Of a stretch of DNA of 64,000 nt, positions 55,986 to 64,000 are shown piece by piece. The DNA is from Mycolicibacterium aurum (GTDB lineage Bacteria > Actinomycetota > Actinomycetes > Mycobacteriales > Mycobacteriaceae), in contig LT549889.1 in assembly GCA_900078775.1 (NCBI GenBank), positions 1,302,001 through 1,366,000 of the forward strand, written 5' to 3'. The notes under the pieces are model-generated. The model was not told the origin of the DNA and did not search any database. It saw only the letters and a list, made by a program, of their open reading frames with translations. Position 1 is the stretch's first letter; the number at the start of each line of letters is the position of its first letter. The translations under genes and the position numbers were made by a program.

Positions 55986-56987
55986 TCAGGTGGCGCTACG
56001 TTCGTCGGCTTCCATCGCATCGAGTACCGCGACCCGGGTATTGAGCGAGCCGGTGATGGCCTGCTCGGTGGTGCCGGTGCGCAGCAGTCCGCGCAGCAGT
56101 TCGTGGTCGTACTCGGCGGGCGTCGTGTTGTCGATGAACTGCTGCACCACCTCGACGAACCGGTCCGGATCGTCGTGGAACGGGAAATGCCCGGAGCCCT
56201 CGAAGATTTCGAGTGCCGAACCGGGCATCGCCGAATGTGCCAGCCAGGCATGGCTGACCGGGATCACCGAATCGTGGGTGCCCCAGATGAGTTGCACGGG
56301 AACGGATTCGGTCAGATAACAGCGGTCCAGCATGGTGACCACCTGGCCGCGCCAGTCCACCACCGCGCGCAGTGTCCGGGAGAACGCCGAGGATGCGGTG
56401 GGCTCGGGCAGATCGGCGAGCACCCGCAGCACGTCGGGCAGGTCGCGGCCCAGGCCCGTCGACCCGAACAGCGCCCCGCCGATCCGCCCGACGGTCTGCA
56501 GCGCGGGCAGCACCAGCGGTAACCGCAGTAGGGCGAGCGCCTCGGCGGCGCCGGGCAGCGCGGCGAACCGTAGCGCCACATTGACGTCCTTGGTGACGCC
56601 GCCGGCCCCGACCAGCACCAGTCGGTCCACCAATTGCGGGAACTGATAGGCGAACTGCATCGCCACCCCGCCGCCCAGCGAATGCCCGACGACGGTCACC
56701 CGGTCGATGTCCAGCACACTCAGCAGATCCCGCATGCCGTTGGCATAGGCGGCCACCGAGTAGTCCGCGCGCGGCTTGTCCGATTGGCCGTGCCCCAGCA
56801 GGTCCGGCGCAATCACGGTGAACCGCCGGGCCAGCATCGTCTGCACCGTGTGCCAGGTCGTCGAGTTGTCACCGATCCCGTGGATCAACAGGACGGCCGG
56901 ACCCGAACCGGCGATCCGGTAGGCACGGCGATATCCGTGGATGGTGCGGAACCGCAGCGTGGGGGAGATTTCGGTCATATCCGCCAT
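55986..56987 (-). CDS. Alpha/beta hydrolase (Rv2715-like)
   Basis: A 333-residue alpha/beta hydrolase. The oxyanion region [13 protein letters not shown], nucleophile elbow [12 protein letters not shown] (Ser of GHSLGG), acid in [14 protein letters not shown] and the catalytic His in [11 protein letters not shown] form a complete triad. A C-terminal extension of about 60 residues follows the usual fold end. The ATG at 56987 or the one at 56978 could be the start. The substrate is unknown; it resembles esterase or C-C hydrolase types. Confidence 0.87.
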   Translation of the reverse strand: MADMTEISPTLRFRTIHGYRRAYRIAGSGPAVLLIHGIGDNSTTWHTVQTMLARRFTVIAPDLLGHGQSDKPRADYSVAAYANGMRDLLSVLDIDRVTVVGHSLGGGVAMQFAYQFPQLVDRLVLVGAGGVTKDVNVALRFAALPGAAEALALLRLPLVLPALQTVGRIGGALFGSTGLGRDLPDVLRVLADLPEPTASSAFSRTLRAVVDWRGQVVTMLDRCYLTESVPVQLIWGTHDSVIPVSHAWLAHSAMPGSALEIFEGSGHFPFHDDPDRFVEVVQQFIDNTTPAEYDHELLRGLLRTGTTEQAITGSLNTRVAVLDAMEADERSAT

Positions 56988-57020
56988 TCCTCGCGATCAG
57001 TCGGCGGACATCACCGTAGA

Positions 57021-58010
57021 TCAGGTCTCGTCGCCGTCGGAGAAACCCTCGCTGAAGCCCTCACCGAACTTGCCGTCCGCCTGCTGGGCAAGGAACCGCT
57101 CGAATTCCGCGCCCAGTTCGTCACCGCTGGGCAGCTCGTCGTCCCGGGCGAGCAACGAACGATTTTCCTGAGCGGCGACGAACGCATCGTACTGACGCTC
57201 CAGCGCGGTCACCACCTGAGCGACCTCGGCACTGGCCTCGACCTGCTCGTTGATCTTGGTGTGCACCTCGGCGGCCGCCTCACCCAGGGCGTTCAGCGGG
57301 ATCTGCAACGACGCGGCCCGGGCCGCCTCGGCCAGCAGGGTCTCCGCGGCCGGCGGATAGGCGGTCTGCGCCAGATAATGCGGCACGTGCACGGTGAACC
57401 CGATCGCGTCGTGCCCGTGCTGGCTCATCCGGAACTCCAGCAGACTCGACACGCTGGCCGGCACCTGCACCTCGCCGACCCAGGGCGTGTACTCGGCGAT
57501 CAGCTCGGAGTTGGACGAGTGCGCGGTCAACGTGACAGGCCGGGTGTGCGGCACCGCCATCGGGATGGTGCCCAGCCCGATGACCTGACGCACGCCGAGG
57601 CGTTCGGACAGCAGCCGCACCGCGGTCACGAACCGCTCCCAGCGCAGGTCCGGCTCCAGGCCGGCCAGCAGCAGGAACGGGGTGCCGACGCTGTCGTGCA
57701 TCGCGTACAGGTTCAGCTCGGGCTGGTCGTAGCTGCTGAAGTGGTCGGTCTTGAACGTCATCATCGGCCGGCGGGACCGGTAGTCGAGCAGTTCGTCGAC
57801 GGCGAAGGAGGCCACCAACTCGGTGTCGAGGGTGTCCTTCAGGTGCTGGGCGGCCAGCCGGATCGCGTGCCCGGCATCCGAGAATCCCTCCAGCGCATGG
57901 ATCAAAACGGGTCCACGCCCGTCCGTCGCGGACAGCTGCGGTGCAGGGAACTCCAGCTCGTACATGCCGTTCTGCTCGGGCTGGTAATGCTGCTCCTGGT
58001 GATCGGCCAT
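57021..58010 (-). CDS. PAC2 family protein (Rv2714-like)
   Basis: A 329-residue protein of the PAC2 family, related to proteasome assembly chaperones; actinobacterial members have been solved without a firm function. The fold includes GPVLIHALEGFSDAGHAIRLAAQHL and HTRPVTLTAHSSNSEL. The C-terminal helical region ends in an acidic tail. AGGAGG lies 8 nt before the ATG at 58010, which favours it over the GTG at 58019. The gene is divergent from the CNNM pair with a 182-nt gap in which I identified no regulatory element. Confidence 0.85.
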   Translation of the reverse strand: MADHQEQHYQPEQNGMYELEFPAPQLSATDGRGPVLIHALEGFSDAGHAIRLAAQHLKDTLDTELVASFAVDELLDYRSRRPMMTFKTDHFSSYDQPELNLYAMHDSVGTPFLLLAGLEPDLRWERFVTAVRLLSERLGVRQVIGLGTIPMAVPHTRPVTLTAHSSNSELIAEYTPWVGEVQVPASVSSLLEFRMSQHGHDAIGFTVHVPHYLAQTAYPPAAETLLAEAARAASLQIPLNALGEAAAEVHTKINEQVEASAEVAQVVTALERQYDAFVAAQENRSLLARDDELPSGDELGAEFERFLAQQADGKFGEGFSEGFSDGDET

Positions 58011-58192
58011 GAAATTCACCTCCTGTCACTAGTGTCTCGCACTTTGCCGGACGCGCGTTTCCCGGGCCCACATTCGTGCAACACCGGTGCGGCCTCGGGA
58101 ACTTCCGCGTCGGCCCGTTCGTCTTTACCGGTGATGAGACGACCCAGACGAAAGCGCAAACGAAAACCTCGACGGCTCCGCGGTAACCCGCC

Positions 58193-59536
58193 GTGCTGAC
58201 CGCCCTCGGAATCCTTGCCGGAATCCTGGTGGTGTGCGCCATCACGGCGTTGACCGGCTATTTCGTGGCCCAGGAGTTCGCCTTCATGGCGGTGGACCGG
58301 TCCCGGCTGAAGGCGCGAGCCGAGGCCGGCGATGCCGGCGCCGTCCGCGCACTGACCGTCACCCGGCGCACCTCGTTCATGCTCTCGGGTGCGCAACTCG
58401 GGATCACGGTGACCGGCCTGCTGGTCGGATATGTCGCGGAACCGCTGATCGGTGCCGGCTTCGGTGAGCTGCTCGGCGGTGTCGGCGTGCCCATCGCCCT
58501 CGGTGTCGCGATCGGCACTGTCCTCGCGGTGGTGTTCTCCACGGTGGTGCAGATGGTCTTCGGTGAGCTTTTCCCGAAGAACCTCGCCATCGCCCGGCCC
58601 GAGGCGGTCGCACACAAACTGGCCTGGTCGACCACCGCCTACCTTGCGGTGTTCGGCTGGCTGATCAAGCTCTTCGATGCCTCCTCGAACCTGTTGTTGC
58701 GGGTGCTGCGGATCGAGCCGGTCCACGATGTCGAGCATTCGGCGACGGTGCGTGACCTGGAGCACATCGTCGCGGATTCCCGGGATGCGGGGGAACTGCC
58801 CGAGGACCTGTCCACCCTGTTGGACCGCATTCTCGACTTCCCGACCCGCAATGCCCAGCACGCGATGATCCCGCGCGCCCGGGTCGACATGGTGGCGGCC
58901 GACGATCCGGTGCGCGAGGTGCTCGACAAGATGGCCACCGGGCACACCCGGTACCCGGTCCTCGGATCGGGACCCGATGAGGTGCTGGGAGTGGTGCACC
59001 TGCACGACCTGTTGGGGGAGACCGATCCGGGCGCCACCGTCGGGTCGCGGTGCCGACCCGCGGTGATCGTGCCGGAGACGCTGCCGCTGCCGGCCGCGCT
59101 GCGGGCGCTGACCGACGCGGATGACGAGATGGCCCTGGTGATCGATGAGTACGGCGGGTTCGCCGGCGTGCTCACGATGGAGGATCTCGCCGAGGAACTC
59201 GTCGGCGAGATCGACGACGAGCACGACGCCGCCGGTGCCGGTACCGAGGTCGTGGTGACCGAACAGGGATGGATCGTGCGCGGTGACCTCGCCCTGGACG
59301 AACTCGGCCGGGTGATCGGTCATGACCTTCCGGAGGGGGATTACGAGACATTGGCCGGTCTGGTCATCGCCGAATTCGGCGGGCTGCCCGCCGTCGGTGA
59401 CAGCGTCACCGTGGATCTCGGGGTCGATCCCGCGGACCTGATCGCCGAGCAGCCGCCGGCTGAGCGGACCCTGAGTGCGACCGTGCGCAGTATCGAAAAG
59501 CATGTTCCGGCAAGCATTCTGGTGGTGCTGCAGTGA
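58193..59536 (+). CDS. CNNM/CorC-type hemolysin-family membrane protein (first)
   Basis: A 447-residue protein with a DUF21/CNNM transmembrane domain (about residues 1-190, four spans), two CBS domains (about 205-330) and a CorC/HlyC C-terminal domain (about 350-435). GELFPKNLAIARPE is the conserved CNNM motif. These proteins are linked to magnesium or cobalt transport. The GTG start overlaps the window's PAC2 promoter region, and the next gene starts by 4-nt overlap. The pair resembles Rv1842c/Rv1841c, which are elsewhere in M. tuberculosis. Confidence 0.87.
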   Translation: MLTALGILAGILVVCAITALTGYFVAQEFAFMAVDRSRLKARAEAGDAGAVRALTVTRRTSFMLSGAQLGITVTGLLVGYVAEPLIGAGFGELLGGVGVPIALGVAIGTVLAVVFSTVVQMVFGELFPKNLAIARPEAVAHKLAWSTTAYLAVFGWLIKLFDASSNLLLRVLRIEPVHDVEHSATVRDLEHIVADSRDAGELPEDLSTLLDRILDFPTRNAQHAMIPRARVDMVAADDPVREVLDKMATGHTRYPVLGSGPDEVLGVVHLHDLLGETDPGATVGSRCRPAVIVPETLPLPAALRALTDADDEMALVIDEYGGFAGVLTMEDLAEELVGEIDDEHDAAGAGTEVVVTEQGWIVRGDLALDELGRVIGHDLPEGDYETLAGLVIAEFGGLPAVGDSVTVDLGVDPADLIAEQPPAERTLSATVRSIEKHVPASILVVLQ

Positions 59537-60522
59537 GCAATCCGTGGGTGGTCGCACTCGTGACCGTGCTGTTGATCGGGGCGAGCGCGTTCTTCGTCGC
59601 GGTGGAGTTCGCGCTCATCGCGGCGCGGCGGCACCGATTGGAGGATGCGGCGCCGCGCAGTCGCTCCGCGCGTGCCGCGCTGCGTTCGGCTTCGGAACTT
59701 TCGGTGCTGCTGGCCGGATCCCAACTCGGTATCACCGTGTGCACGCTGGCCCTGGGCGCGGTGACCAAACCCGCTGTGCACCACTGGCTCACCCCGACCA
59801 TCGCCGGGTGGGGCGCACCGGCCTGGTTCGCCGATGCGGGTGGGTTCGTCCTGGCCCTGATCATCGTCACCTTCCTGCACCTGGTGGTCGGCGAGATGGC
59901 CCCGAAGTCTTGGGCCATTGCGCATCCGGAGCGGTCGGCGACCATGCTGGCCATCCCGATGCGGGCGTTCATGTGGGTGACCCGCCCACTGATCGTGGCC
60001 CTGAACCGGCTGGCCAACTGGTGTCTGCGCAAGGTCGGCGTGGAGCCGGTGGATCAGGTTGCCACCGGCCAGGATCCGGCCGCGCTGCGCCACCTGGTGG
60101 AGCATTCCGCCACGGTCGGCACGCTCGACGAGCGCTATCACGGGCACCTGGTCAGCGCGCTGGAACTGCAGACGCTGACCGTCGGCGACATGGTTCGGGC
60201 GGACTCCGAGCCGAGCAGCGTGCCCCCGCAGGCCGGCGTCGAGGAGATCCAGGCCGAATCGCGGGCCACCGGTCATCTGCGTCTGCTGGTCGGCAAGGAC
60301 GGTGTGGTGCACGTGCGAGACACGGTGAACGCGCCGGCCGGCGCGACCGCGGTGGACCTGATGCGTCCGGCCTTGCAGTTGACCGCCGACACACCGGTCT
60401 ATGCCGCACTGCGGACCATGCGAGAGACCCGCAGTCACCTTGTCGTCGTCACCGACGGAGTTCGGGTGCGTGGGCTGATCACCCTGGCCGACGTGCTCTC
60501 CCGGCTGCTGCCGGCCGGCTGA
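59533..60522 (+). CDS. CNNM/CorC-type hemolysin-family membrane protein (second)
   Basis: A 329-residue relative of the preceding gene, lacking the C-terminal CorC domain. The CNNM domain has AVEFALIAARRHRLE and GEMAPKSWAIAHPE. Two CBS-like repeats follow, ending RVRGLITLADVLSRLL. The GTG overlaps the upstream stop by 4 nt, so the two are co-translated and probably form a heteromer. Such unequal pairs are typical of actinobacteria. Confidence 0.86.
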   Translation: MSNPWVVALVTVLLIGASAFFVAVEFALIAARRHRLEDAAPRSRSARAALRSASELSVLLAGSQLGITVCTLALGAVTKPAVHHWLTPTIAGWGAPAWFADAGGFVLALIIVTFLHLVVGEMAPKSWAIAHPERSATMLAIPMRAFMWVTRPLIVALNRLANWCLRKVGVEPVDQVATGQDPAALRHLVEHSATVGTLDERYHGHLVSALELQTLTVGDMVRADSEPSSVPPQAGVEEIQAESRATGHLRLLVGKDGVVHVRDTVNAPAGATAVDLMRPALQLTADTPVYAALRTMRETRSHLVVVTDGVRVRGLITLADVLSRLLPAG

Positions 60523-60611
60523 TCATCCACAGTCACCGGTCCATCCACAGCGCGGCGGGTGCGCGATGCCGACGGGCCGGGCCTGACGGTGCCGGCTGTC
60601 ACCGTCGACCC

Positions 60612-61664
60612 ATGACCAGACAACCTCGCGGCCTCGACATCGGCCGCCCCGCCGCCCTGATCGCCGCGCTGCCCGCCGTGCTCGGTTTCGTCCCGGAACA
60701 TTCGCTGGCGGTGGTGACCGTCGACGACGTCGGGGGCGGTCCCGAATTGGGCTGTGTCATGCGGGTCGACCTGTCCGTCGGCCTGGCCGACAACACCGAC
60801 CACCTGGCCGAGGTGGTCGGCGCCGCCGGGCCCGAGGGCGCCATCGCGGTGATCATCGACGAGTTCGGCTCCGAGTGCGACGCCTGCGGCACCGACCACC
60901 TGGAGCTGGCCGATGCGCTGGGCCGGTCGCTGGCGCTGGAGGGGGTGCAGCTGATGGCCGTCCTGGTGGTGGACCGGGTCGCCGCCGGCGGGCGCTGGTT
61001 CTGCGCCGACGGCTGCGGGGCCCACGGTGTGATCGACGATCCGGAGGCATCACCGCTGGCCGCGGCCGCGGTGCTCGACGGCCGCCGGCTGTATCGGCGT
61101 CGGGCCGATCTGCAGGAGGTCATCGCGGTCACCGACGCCGCCCGCAGCGCCCGGCTGGCCGACGCCATGGCAGACCGCGAGTTCTTCGACCCGAGTGCGG
61201 CCCAGGTGCGCGAGACCACGCAGCTGGCCATGGCGATCGCCGTCCGACTGTCCGAGGGCACCGAGCCGGACGACGCGGAACTGGTCATGCTGGCCTGCGC
61301 CCTGAGCGACCCGCGGGTCCGCGACATCCTCTATGCACTGGCGATCGGCGGCGGGGCGGCCGAAGCCGAGGCGCTGTGGGCGCTGATGGCCCGGGTGCTG
61401 CCGGACGCGGCACGCCCGGATGCGTTGGCGCTGTTGGCATTTTCGGCCTACGCGCGCGGTGACGGACCGCTGGCCGGTATCGCCCTGGAGGCGGCCGTGC
61501 GGCTGGACCCGCGGCACCGGATGGCCGTGATGCTGGACAGCGCGCTGCAGTCGGGGATGCGCCCGGAGCAGATCCGGGGGATGGCGCTGTCGGGTTACCG
61601 GACCGCGGAGAAACTCGGGGTCCGGTTACCGCCGCGCCTCGCCTTCGGTCAGCGCGCCGGTTGA
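60612..61664 (+). CDS. DUF4192 domain protein (Rv2712c-like)
   Basis: A 350-residue soluble protein of the actinobacterial DUF4192 family. The N-terminal GRPAALIAALPAVLGFVPEHSLAVVTVDD is the family signature, and the C-terminal ALLAFSAYARGDGPLAGIALEAAVRLDPRHRMAVML resembles a helical repeat. Its function is not known. The ATG at 60612 begins the signature; the frame is open upstream but runs through the CNNM gene. It is convergent with ideR, 2 nt apart. Confidence 0.86.
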   Translation: MTRQPRGLDIGRPAALIAALPAVLGFVPEHSLAVVTVDDVGGGPELGCVMRVDLSVGLADNTDHLAEVVGAAGPEGAIAVIIDEFGSECDACGTDHLELADALGRSLALEGVQLMAVLVVDRVAAGGRWFCADGCGAHGVIDDPEASPLAAAAVLDGRRLYRRRADLQEVIAVTDAARSARLADAMADREFFDPSAAQVRETTQLAMAIAVRLSEGTEPDDAELVMLACALSDPRVRDILYALAIGGGAAEAEALWALMARVLPDAARPDALALLAFSAYARGDGPLAGIALEAAVRLDPRHRMAVMLDSALQSGMRPEQIRGMALSGYRTAEKLGVRLPPRLAFGQRAG

Positions 61665-61666
61665 GG

Positions 61667-62371
61667 CTAGACCTTCTCGACCTTGACGGCGTGCGCCATC
61701 TGGTGCGGCAGTTCGACGTCCTGATGGCCCGGCATCAGGATCAGCACGCCGCCCTGATCGCCGTGGTCGTCGCTGACCTGCACGGTGACGCGCGCGTTGG
61801 GCACCACGCCGGCCTCCTTGAGCCGGCCGATGAGCTCGACATCGCCCTGGACGTGTTCGGTGAGCTGGCGCACCACCACCGCGACCGGAGAGCCGGCCGG
61901 CAGTTCGGTGAGCCGCACCAGGTTGGCGTCCTCGCCCTGACCGGGGCCGCCGAAACCGAGTTCGGACAGGCCCGGGATCGGGTTGCCGAACGGGGAGGTG
62001 GTCGGGTTGTCCAGCACCTGCACCAGGCGGCGCTCGACGTCCTCGCTCATGACGTGCTCCCAGCGGCAGGCCTCGGCGTGGACCTCTTCCCAAGGCAGCC
62101 CGATCACGTCGACGAGCAGCCGCTCGGCGAGCCGGTGCTTGCGCATCACGGAGACCGCGAGATAGCGGCCCTTCTCGGTGAGTTCGAGATGACGGTCGCC
62201 GGCGACGTGCAGCAGGCCGTCCCGCTCCATCCGGGACACGGTCTGGCTCACCGTCGGACCGCTCTGCTCGAGTCGTTCGGCGATCCGTGCACGCAGCGGC
62301 ACCACTCCCTCTTCTTCGAGGTCGTAGATGGTCCGCAGGTACATCTCGGTGGTATCGATGAGATCGTTCAT
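61667..62371 (-). CDS. ideR: Iron-dependent repressor IdeR
   Basis: IdeR senses Fe(II), represses siderophore genes and activates iron storage. The 234-residue DtxR-family protein has the winged HTH (RARIAERLEQSGPTVSQTVSRME), primary and ancillary metal ligands including Met10, Cys102, Glu105 and His106 (ACRWEH), and the C-terminal SH3-like domain. It lies downstream of sigB on the same strand, 143 nt apart, with a hairpin between them. This gene order is conserved in mycobacteria. Confidence 0.97.
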   Translation of the reverse strand: MNDLIDTTEMYLRTIYDLEEEGVVPLRARIAERLEQSGPTVSQTVSRMERDGLLHVAGDRHLELTEKGRYLAVSVMRKHRLAERLLVDVIGLPWEEVHAEACRWEHVMSEDVERRLVQVLDNPTTSPFGNPIPGLSELGFGGPGQGEDANLVRLTELPAGSPVAVVVRQLTEHVQGDVELIGRLKEAGVVPNARVTVQVSDDHGDQGGVLILMPGHQDVELPHQMAHAVKVEKV

Positions 62372-62454
62372 GCCCTACCTTCCAGGCCCTGCTGTCAGTC
62401 TCCGAGTCTAGCTGTCTGGCGCCCTGAACAGGGGCTCAACATCCCCGTGACAAT

Positions 62455-62487
62455 GTGATGCCCGCCGCGCGAGGCGACGGGCATCAC
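62455..62487 (-). terminator. Hairpin terminator between sigB and ideR
   Basis: GTGATGCCCG (62455-62464) and CGGGCATCAC (62478-62487) form a perfect 10-bp stem with a 13-nt loop, 28 nt after the sigB stop codon. No U-tract follows on the sigB strand. It may end or reduce read-through from sigB into ideR. Confidence 0.6.
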
Positions 62488-62514
62488 TGGTGGTGCGGGT
62501 TTTTGCTGGTACGC

Positions 62515-63474
62515 CTAGCTGGCGTAGGAACGCAGCCGTTCGGCGCGGTCCCCGTTGCGCAGCTTGGACATCACCTCACGCTCGATCTGGCGGACCCGCT
62601 CGCGGGACAGCCCGAACAGCTTGCCGATCTGGTCGAGGGTGCGCGGCTGACCGTCGTCGAGGCCGAAACGCAGTCGGATGACCTGCTGCTCGCGCTCGTC
62701 CAGAGTGGCCAGCACGTAGCGGATGTCGGTGTGCAGCAACTCGGAGATGACCGCATTCTCGGCGGACATCGCCTCGGAGTCCTCGATGAAGTCACCCAGC
62801 GGGGCCTCTTCGTCGCTGCCGACCGGCATGTCCAGGCTCACCGGGTCGCGGCTGTGCTCCAGCAGGTCGGCGATCTTCTCGGCGGGGATGCCCGACTCTT
62901 CGGCGAGCTCCTCGTCGGTGGCCTCGCGGCCCAGGTTCTGGTGCATCTCCCGCTTGATCCGGGCCAGCTTGTTGACCTGCTCGACCAGATGGACGGGCAG
63001 CCGGATGGTGCGGCTCTGGTCGGCCATGCCACGGGTGATGGCCTGCCGGATCCACCACGTGGCGTAGGTCGAGAACTTGAATCCCTTGGCGTAGTCGAAC
63101 TTCTCCATCGCGCGGATGAGTCCGAGGTTGCCCTCCTGGATCAGGTCCAGCAGCGGCATGCCGCGGCCGGTGTAGCGCTTGGCCAGCGACACCACCAGGC
63201 GGAGGTTGGCCTCCAGCAGGTGGCGGCGAGCGGCATCACCATCGCGGACGACGGCGGCGAGGTCACGCTTGCGGGCGTCCCCGAGTCGTTTCTTGGTGTT
63301 CAGCAGATGCTGGGCGTACAGGCCGGCCTCGATGCGCTTGGCGAGCTCGACTTCATCGGCGGCCGTCAGCAGCGCGGTCTTACCGATGCCGTTGAGGTAC
63401 ACACGGACGAGGTCGGCAGCTGGGCTCTGGGCGTCCAGATCGGAATCGAAGCGGCTTGCGGTGGCGATCGCCAT
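62515..63474 (-). CDS. sigB: RNA polymerase sigma factor SigB
   Basis: A stress and stationary-phase sigma factor closely related to SigA. The 319-residue protein has region 1.2 ([21 protein letters not shown]), region 2 with the -10-binding [15 protein letters not shown], region 3, and region 4 with [24 protein letters not shown]. The length is close to the 323 residues of M. tuberculosis SigB. An ECF-type promoter lies upstream, so sigB is probably switched on by SigE and SigH. GGAGG lies close to the ATG on this strand. Confidence 0.97.
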   Translation of the reverse strand: MAIATASRFDSDLDAQSPAADLVRVYLNGIGKTALLTAADEVELAKRIEAGLYAQHLLNTKKRLGDARKRDLAAVVRDGDAARRHLLEANLRLVVSLAKRYTGRGMPLLDLIQEGNLGLIRAMEKFDYAKGFKFSTYATWWIRQAITRGMADQSRTIRLPVHLVEQVNKLARIKREMHQNLGREATDEELAEESGIPAEKIADLLEHSRDPVSLDMPVGSDEEAPLGDFIEDSEAMSAENAVISELLHTDIRYVLATLDEREQQVIRLRFGLDDGQPRTLDQIGKLFGLSRERVRQIEREVMSKLRNGDRAERLRSYAS

Positions 63475-63509
63475 TTACGGCCTCCTGCTCGGTTGCACTG
63501 TCATGACGT

Positions 63510-63538
63510 ACAACGCCGAGGGGTGCCTCAGAGTTCCC
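63510..63538 (-). promoter_or_regulatory. ECF (SigE/SigH-type) promoter of sigB
   Basis: On the sigB strand: GGGAAC (63538-63533), 17 nt, CGTTGT (63515-63510). Elements and spacing equal those before clgR. In M. tuberculosis sigB is known to be transcribed from a SigE/SigH/SigL-dependent promoter of this form. Confidence 0.8.
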
Positions 63539-63621
63539 GTCACGTCCCAGTGGCGTACCACCTGACCTGCAGTTTCAAACCCGAGACCTGAGAATGTGCT
63601 GAGAAGTGCCGAAGTGGGTGC

Positions 63622-64000
63622 TCAGTCGGGAACGCCGGGTTCGCCGCCGGGCCCGGGAGTGGGGCGGACCGGGGGCTGCAGCGCCGGACGTTCGGCGGTG
63701 GGGAACAGTGGGGTGCGCCGCGCGCGGCCGTCGTCGTAGCGACGCGGTTCGGTGGCGCTGCGCGGCGGGCGGTCGTTGGCGATCAGCACGGCGATCCAGG
63801 GCAGCGGGATTGAGACCACGATGATCGCCAGCGAGATCAGACCGTTCTGCCAGACGCCGTAGGCGACCGCGGCCAGGATCAGGGCAGGGATTCGGAAGGC
63901 CATCAATGTCAGGTACTTGCGTACTCGTTCGCGGTGCTGCTCATCCTGGGGGGGAGCTGCACGCGTGATGAGGACCGGCCGACCTTCGTCGTCGAAACTC
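63622..64000 (-). CDS. DUF3099 membrane protein, N-terminus outside window
   Basis: The frame is open from the right edge of the window. The visible part starts SFDDEGRPVLITRAAPP, then EHRERVRKYLTLMAFRIP-like basic residues and two membrane spans (ALILAAVAYGVW and LISLAIIVVSIPLPWIAVL), with a Pro/Arg-rich tail. This is the DUF3099 family layout (Rv2709 position, upstream of sigB). An internal ATG at 63906 gives only 94 residues and would cut the conserved N-terminal segment. Function unknown. Confidence 0.8.
   Translation of the reverse strand, partial: SFDDEGRPVLITRAAPPQDEQHRERVRKYLTLMAFRIPALILAAVAYGVWQNGLISLAIIVVSIPLPWIAVLIANDRPPRSATEPRRYDDGRARRTPLFPTAERPALQPPVRPTPGPGGEPGVPD

Overview
The window is GC-rich chromosomal DNA from a fast-growing mycobacterium (Mycolicibacterium type). 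Gene content and order follow the Mycobacterium tuberculosis block from dapA (Rv2753c) to Rv2709: dapA, rnj, ftsK, pgsA, clgR-pspA-pspM, ephG, DUF3046, recA-recX, miaB, miaA, dapF, hflX, lexA, chiZ-like, nrdR, ideR, sigB. These M. tuberculosis comparisons are from memory and were not searched. The differences from that block are an intein-free recA and several accessory insertions. I saw no transposase, integrase, phage gene, CRISPR array, rRNA or tRNA, and no gene-free stretch longer than about 300 bases.

Layout. 1-12.4 kb: lysine biosynthesis, RNase J, FtsK, an N-acetylglutamate synthase-like protein, a phosphatidyltransferase, the ClgR/PspA envelope-stress operon, and small enzymes. 12.3-26.2 kb: a minus-strand cluster for a group 1h-type [NiFe] hydrogenase (hypA-hypB-hhyS-hhyL-hhyE, uncharacterised accessory genes, protease, hypC, hypF, hypC, hypD, hypE, DUF6390). 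It sits between the DUF3046 gene and recA, which are adjacent in M. tuberculosis. 26.2-28.0 kb: recA-recX behind a double DNA-damage promoter. 28-32.6 kb: an SDR/TetR pair and a gluABCD-type glutamate uptake operon. 32.6-41.1 kb: miaB, membrane proteins, miaA, dapF, hflX. 41.1-49.4 kb: a PE-PPE-domain hydrolase, a small acyl-CoA catabolic operon (thiolase-fold protein, OB-fold protein, double acyl-CoA dehydrogenase, TetR) and a molybdopterin oxidoreductase. 49.6-58 kb: an LGFP-repeat cell-envelope protein, lexA, an MpaB/TetR pair, the SOS-linked LysM gene, nrdR, PhzF, a hydrolase and PAC2. 58-64 kb: two CNNM/CorC membrane proteins, a DUF4192 protein, ideR, sigB and a partial DUF3099 gene.

Regulation stands out. 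recA and the LysM gene each carry a PafBC-type RecA-NDp promoter plus an SOS box next to a -10. lexA carries its own SOS box. clgR and sigB have near-identical ECF (SigE/SigH-like) promoters with the same 17-nt spacer. Several genes look leaderless (TANNNT 6-7 nt before the start codon). The least understood part is the hydrogenase accessory module between the large subunit and the maturation protease: six genes joined by 1-4 nt junctions, including a NifU/Rieske-like fusion whose Rieske ligands are all cysteines.
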